From: Plantago elongata
Lineage: Eukaryota; Streptophyta; Magnoliopsida; Lamiales; Plantaginaceae
NCBI GenBank assembly: GCA_036897095.1
Contig: JAYMSP010000172.1
Coordinates: 1-64,000 of the forward strand
Length of the DNA stretch: 64,000 nt
Direction of reading: 5' to 3'
Below, piece after piece: positions 58,844 through 64,000 of this stretch. Every line of letters begins with the position of its first letter. The first letter of the stretch is position 1. A program made the translations under genes and the position numbers. The notes under the pieces were generated by a model, which did not search any database, had not been told where the DNA came from, and saw only the letters and a program-made list of their open reading frames with translations.

Positions 58844-61800
58844 ATGAAGACCTCGTTTAAGAAATTGCAGAAATTCGCTACTCATAGGCACGACCGGAAG
58901 CCGCCCAAGCATCACCTGCGTCTTGCTCTCGATGAGCTCGCCACTGCAACTCAGGTAGTTTCCTTTTCTGCTTAGATCAATTGTATTATTCATATAATTA
59001 TTATCAGTATTGGTTATTAGTATAACTCTGCACGTCTCACCTGATATTAGGATCTGTTCTTGACAATGATTTATAGCCAATGTTTACTCATATAATTTTT
59101 GCTCGGTGAGCAATAATCTGGCTGATTTATAGCCAATGTTTACTCGAACCCCGACCTATCGGTTATTAGTATTATTCGCCTTTTTTAAATTCACTTTACT
59201 GTAAAGTTTCTTATGATTCGTTGCTTTAGAATACCTTTTATTTAGATATGATATTGATATGATATGTTGATTAATGGTTTGACTGGTCAAGTATCTGATT
59301 GTGATTGTGATTGATGAATTATTCGATCTAATGATAACTTCATTCTCCGGTTTCGTTACGGTCTGTCTGGATATCGGATACTGCTAATGTGGTGTTTACT
59401 TAGAGTCTGTTGATTTAGTGAGGAGTATTAGGATAAACGGTATTGGATTTGGATGTGTGTTAAATGAAGTTTATTAAATGTATTGGGTGGCTCTTGTGGG
59501 GTGTAATGATACCTCAGTCTGTAAAAGGATGATTATGATGTCTGTATCTAGTGAAAACCTTTTGGGGCAGAGTATGGAAGCTCAGGATGGCATGGCATAG
59601 AACCCTGTATAAGTTTTTTGCCTGTGTCTAGAAATAACATACTGGAACTAACTATGTCTCGGTCATTTATTTTGCACGGTGAGCAATAATCTGACCGATT
59701 TATAGCCAATGTTGCTGTTGATTCGCGAACCTAGAAAATCGCTAACAGTTTGGTGCCTCAAACTAGACTGACTTGGTCATTTTTTCGCATCAGTGCCTGG
59801 AATTTATATTGGACCACACTGTAGTGGTACATATTGAATAATATTCAACTTATACTGGGGAAGATATATCGAGATTTATTTATTGAGTTATGCAGTTTGA
59901 TCAAATAGAGACATCTTTCTACCTGTCCTAACCTGTAACTTCTGCCGGAATCTCTATTTGCATCGCCTTAATTCTTGTGTTAGATCTATTTCATGTGATG
60001 CTGTGGCTGTGTATGATATGAATATTCATGGTTGAAATTTTCATTGATCTTCAGGACATGAATGATATGAGGGACTGCTATGATGGCTTACTCTCCGCTG
60101 CTGCTGCAACTGCAAACAGTGTATATGGTATCTTGCTGAAAAGCTTTTACATGACTGTGTTCCACGTGCTTGTGTACTTGTTAGGATGAGATCCTTTATT
60201 GAAATATAGTTGAAGAGCATCGATTGTCACAAAAAAAATAAATTAACAGATATTTGAGAGTTCGAAACTGATGCTTTTACTTTTGTTCCCTTTTGTTCAG
60301 TTCTACTAAAAGAAACAGTGAAATACCAACCTATGAAGTGACTTAATTTATTCTTATTTCTTTCTTTGTTTATTTTTATAATGTTTTTTATACCATTTGT
60401 CCCATTTTACATAACTTTCTGCCAGTAATTCACAATGCAAAGACTTGCTTAGTTTCTTGATTGTATATCACAATATTGATATTCAAGTGAGAGAAACAAA
60501 TTGAATTTCACGTCCGGGCCGAGAGATTTTATGTACACTGAGTAGAATTCTTCGTAATGCATTAGGCTTGGAAAAATATTTAGCATTTTGACTCACATCT
60601 CATATCTATTAAATCATATCCATGATTTTATTTCATTTGACATAATCTTCCACTGATCAAACCTCTACTCATCCAGAATTTTCAGAATCGTTAAAGGAGA
60701 TGGGCGATTGTCTTCTTGAGAAAACTTCCTTGAATGATGATGAAGAAAGTGGTAAGCTGAATTTTCCTCATTTGCATATACTTTGTTAATTGTTTTTCAA
60801 ACTTGTGCTGGGTATTTGCTTTGGTGTGTCTGTCTGTCATGAGAACTGAGAAGTGGGTCGAGATTTATACTTCTCTTGGTCATTGTTTGGTTTAATTAAT
60901 TGCAAGAACCTGTTGAAGACTCCGCTGAAGTAGGCTACATTGCATGGCACTGTCAATTGTCAAATGAAACTGCAATTTCATATGCCTTTGAATATCTTTA
61001 CATTTAAAATTGAGTTTCCCTTACCATATCAGTCAACTGCATTATTTTGAATGTATATGCACTTATCCTCTTCAATCAGAACGAACTTATAGCAGTATGC
61101 TGTGCAGGTAAAGTTTTGCTAAAGTTGGGAAAAGTGCAATTTGAACTTCAGAAACTTGTTGATGCATATGTAAGTAATAATTATGTGCATGTAGTATATG
61201 TGTCTTTTCCATTGTAAGTTGATGCTTCTTGAACTAGTATTTTATTTTGCAGCGCTCTCATATATTCCAAACTATCACAGTCCCATCCGAGTCTCTTCTG
61301 AATGAACTTCGCACAGTGGAGGTAAGGTCTCCATAGATGACCTTATGGTAATTGACTTTTGTTGAAATAAGCCACCGGTAACTCCTTGGCTCATTGGATT
61401 TTGTAGAAATATTAATGCTTGTTCTATGATTTGAAATTTGAAATGTTCAAGCATCTATCATTGCGAAGCTACTGATTAATCTTTTCTATTGTCTCTGCTG
61501 TTGATTGTTAACATACAATTTGGCTTGGGTTTTAAGTAGAATATGGAGCTTTGATTTTTTTTCCTTTTCTCCTTTCTCTCCTTCCTCTGTAACCTCCCCG
61601 TAACTGTGAGCCCATCCATATCTTGTTATGCGAATTGTGCATATCTGAGTAAAAAATATCTTGATTAACTATTTAACGCGCTACAAGAGTGACGGAGAAG
61701 CTAACTGAGATTTGCTTCCTTTCCTGTAATCTATGTTTACAGCTCACCATCTAATTTTCTGTTGCCTCTAAATGTAGGAAATGAAGAAATGCTGCGATGT

Positions 61801-64000
61801 GAAAAGGTTTATCTTGATTCAAAAAAATTGCGTTCTTTATTTAGTGAAGTTTTCAGTCTGGTTTTTAGCCTTTATGGCTTTTATCTAATCTATATATTGA
61901 TTAGTCTGACTTACTCTGAATAATTTACTTGTAGAGAAATATATGAAGATATGATGAAGAAACAGAAAGAAAGAGGACGGTTAAGAGGAAGCAAAGGGGA
62001 ATACTTTTCTTTGCATCAATTGCAAGCGGCTCATGATGAATATGATGAAGATGCAAATGTGTTTGTGCTGCGCATGAAGTCTTTGAAGCAAGGGCAATCT
62101 CGCAGTCTCTTAACACAGGCATCACGGCATCATGCTGCTCAGGTTTGTAGTTAGCATTTTATTTCCCAAAGCATTGCGTGTGACGATTTCTGTTATATCC
62201 TTGTGAGTTGTGAGTTATGAATGACAAACATGCCTTCTCTTTTGCAACAGCTATCTTTCTTCAGGAAGGCAGTAAAATCTCTTGAGTCAATTGAGCCACA
62301 TGTTAGATTGGTTGCTGAACAACATCATATTGATTACCAATTCAGTGGACTTAAGGATGATGAATTGGAAATTTATGGTGATGATGAAACTGATAGCGAT
62401 GAAGATGATGATAGTGAAGATGATTCTGAAACAAATGATGATGGAGAATTAAGTTTTGAACATGGCAAAAATGGTCCCACTCAAGAAGCATCTACATTAA
62501 AACATCCAATGGAGGTAACTAATTTCTTGCTTCTAACTCAAGGCTATTCATATGAGATGAAATTTCTGATTAATTATCATCATAGTCCTTTGTTTTAATC
62601 ATGTGACAAAAGTCTTAGGACCAACCTGACCTCGAGAGAATGATATATGCTTTATGTTTTAAATTGACCTACCAGCAAAAACTTAATGTGGGAAAAATAA
62701 TCCCCAAACAGTCAACTCAAATTTTCTCTAATCTCTGTGAAATCATATAAAAGGAACCTCTTGTAATTTGTCTAAGAACTCCTACAAGAAACGTCAATCA
62801 CTCAATATATATGAGATCTGGTAGATTTTATTTGCAGTAGATGAATCCAACTTGTCTGATACCTTGAAAAAAGGGCAATACTTGGACTTCTCTGTCTATT
62901 AAACAAAAGTATGGATACCTTGATATAAAACAGTACTTGGACAGTTCGACTTCTCTGTCCATCAACAATGAGTATGCTAGTACTTCATTACTTATAGCTA
63001 ATACATCCAGGCATAATTTCCTGAAGTATGATTTTTTGGCAGTTGGATGATACGGTTGCTACAGTCCCTCCTGAAACAAAAATGGCTGCATCTAAGGTAA
63101 ACACTCGTTATCTTTCTTTCTTTCTTGGGTTTGGGGTGGGGGACAAGTGCTGCTACGCCTTTGTGCTTTTTTTTTTTTTGAAATGGCTAAAGAGTGACTC
63201 GAACCCCCCGACCTATTGGTTGGAGGTGAAGCGTCTTACTAACTGAGCTGCACTTTGTTGTCTACGCCTTTGTGCTTTTGAAATAGTCAGTTGCTCCCAT
63301 TTGAACAATGAGTCCAAAGATAACTGGATAGTTTAGAATAATTCTGACTTTTGGATTGCACTTTATTAGGGTCTGAAATTTGCTTAGTTGTGAATGATTG
63401 ACAATTTCTTTAACCACATGATGCATTTGTTGCTATCTATACTTGCAGGAACTTTTTCCAAGTCCCAGAAGAAATTCCTTTTCGTTACAAAGGGATGTTA
63501 GAGTAATCAGCAACTCAGCTCCTCTTCCTGATCAGAAGCTGGATTCAGCAAACCGTTTATCGCAGATGGGGTATTCACCTTTGCGGTCTTTAAATTCACG
63601 AAAATTCACTTCTTATGTGCTGCCCACACCAGATGAAACAAAGGGTCCAGTTTCTGGAAAATTAGATATTGGAGTTTCTCAAGCAAGACGAGAAGCATCC
63701 AACCCCTGGCATTCCTCTCCATTACGTCCGAACAAATATGAAAAGCCCAGGGCAAATGAGAAGTTATCTGGACCGATCATTCTAGATACACAGTCAGTAC
63801 TCAAAGAGAGCAACAACACGAAAGCCAGTAGATTGCCCCCTTCTTTATCAGAAGGGATTTCATATAGACAATTCGATCACAATTTCCCGTCTGATGCTAA
63901 AAAGGTCAAGCGACAAGCTTTCTCTGGTCCAATAACAGGCAAGACATGGCCAAATAATCCAAACTTTACTTCGAGTGGTCCCATAGCCTCATCAGGATAT
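58844..64000 (+). CDS. AH/BAR-domain protein, At2g33490-like (5' part)
   Basis: The first 499 residues of a plant-specific, cytosolic BAR-like coiled-coil protein, often annotated as a hydroxyproline-rich glycoprotein of the At2g33490 type. Exons are 58844-58954, 60055-60127, 60677-60751, 61108-61169, 61253-61321, 61778-61806, 61935-62142, 62251-62514, 63043-63096 and 63449 to the window edge, with matching phases throughout. Residues ~38-270 form the helical domain, including DMRDCYDGLLSAAAATANS, YEFSESLKEMGDCLLEKT, SHIFQTITVPSESLLNELR, SLKQGQSRSLLTQASRHHAAQ and SIEPHVRLVAEQHHIDY. Exon 8 then encodes a very acidic Asp/Glu run, and the last exon a Ser/Pro-rich disordered region. BAR-type domains bind or bend membranes; the role of this family is poorly known. 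The gene is cut by the window edge, with the frame still open. Confidence 0.9.
63171..63261 (-). mobile_element. tRNA-derived SINE in intron 9 of the BAR-like gene
   Basis: Reading on the minus strand, the element has AAAGTGCAGCTCAGTTAG, CCTCCAACCAATAGGTCG, GGTTCGAGTCAC and then a poly-A tail (plus-strand T run before 63181). A perfect 18-bp duplication, CTACGCCTTTGTGCTTTT, flanks it at 63153-63170 and 63262-63279. Intact duplication and tail indicate a recent insertion, in antisense orientation to the host gene. Confidence 0.92.

Overview
This is a stretch of nuclear DNA from a flowering plant, most likely a core eudicot. It is AT-rich and carries few genes, which have short exons and GT-AG introns. 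They are separated by long gaps filled with MITEs, tRNA-derived SINEs and tandem repeats. The proteins belong to plant families: EXO70, RLCK-VII kinase, clade III SWEET, plant peroxisomal dienoyl-CoA isomerase, NAC, and a plant BAR-like family. A plant tRNA-Gln gene is also present. Exon and intron borders were worked out by hand from splice sites, reading phase and family resemblance; no search was run.

Layout. An intronless EXO70C-type exocyst gene lies on the minus strand (3.2-5.2 kb). A PBS1-type kinase with five coding exons lies on the plus strand (11.2-16.1 kb) and is followed by tRNA-Gln(UUG) at 17.5 kb (minus). A clade III SWEET sugar transporter with six exons is at 24.0-26.6 kb (plus). 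A peroxisomal delta3,5-delta2,4-dienoyl-CoA isomerase with two exons is at 27.8-29.7 kb (plus). A NAC083/VNI2-type transcription factor with three exons is at 41.1-42.5 kb (plus). A small gene too short to stand out as an open frame, with two or three exons, lies at 50.2-51.5 kb (minus). The first ten exons of an At2g33490-like AH/BAR-domain protein run from 58.8 kb (plus) off the right edge.

The most informative pattern is gene order. EXO70C, PBS1, SWEET15-like and NAC083-like occur in the same order as Arabidopsis At5g13150, At5g13160, At5g13170 and At5g13180. The block is therefore an old syntenic segment, stretched here by repeats and with an isomerase gene between the SWEET and NAC genes. 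In Arabidopsis the SWEET and NAC members are linked to senescence and stress, PBS1 to effector-triggered immunity, and EXO70C to tip growth. They are neighbours by descent and nothing suggests they share transcription.

The repeats are varied. About 700 bp upstream of the NAC gene is a four-unit array of ~473-bp units, each built around an inverted-repeat element. At 52.6-53.6 kb a GAAACTAAC minisatellite switches strand orientation midway. Two diffuse GACCCGAA arrays lie at 54.6-56.2 kb. There are several SINEs, two with perfect target-site duplications, and Stowaway, Tourist-like and unnamed MITEs. A TRIM-type LTR fossil is at 45.1-45.7 kb, and minisatellites sit in introns of the PBS1 and NAC genes. 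I saw no prokaryotic, viral-coding or CRISPR content.
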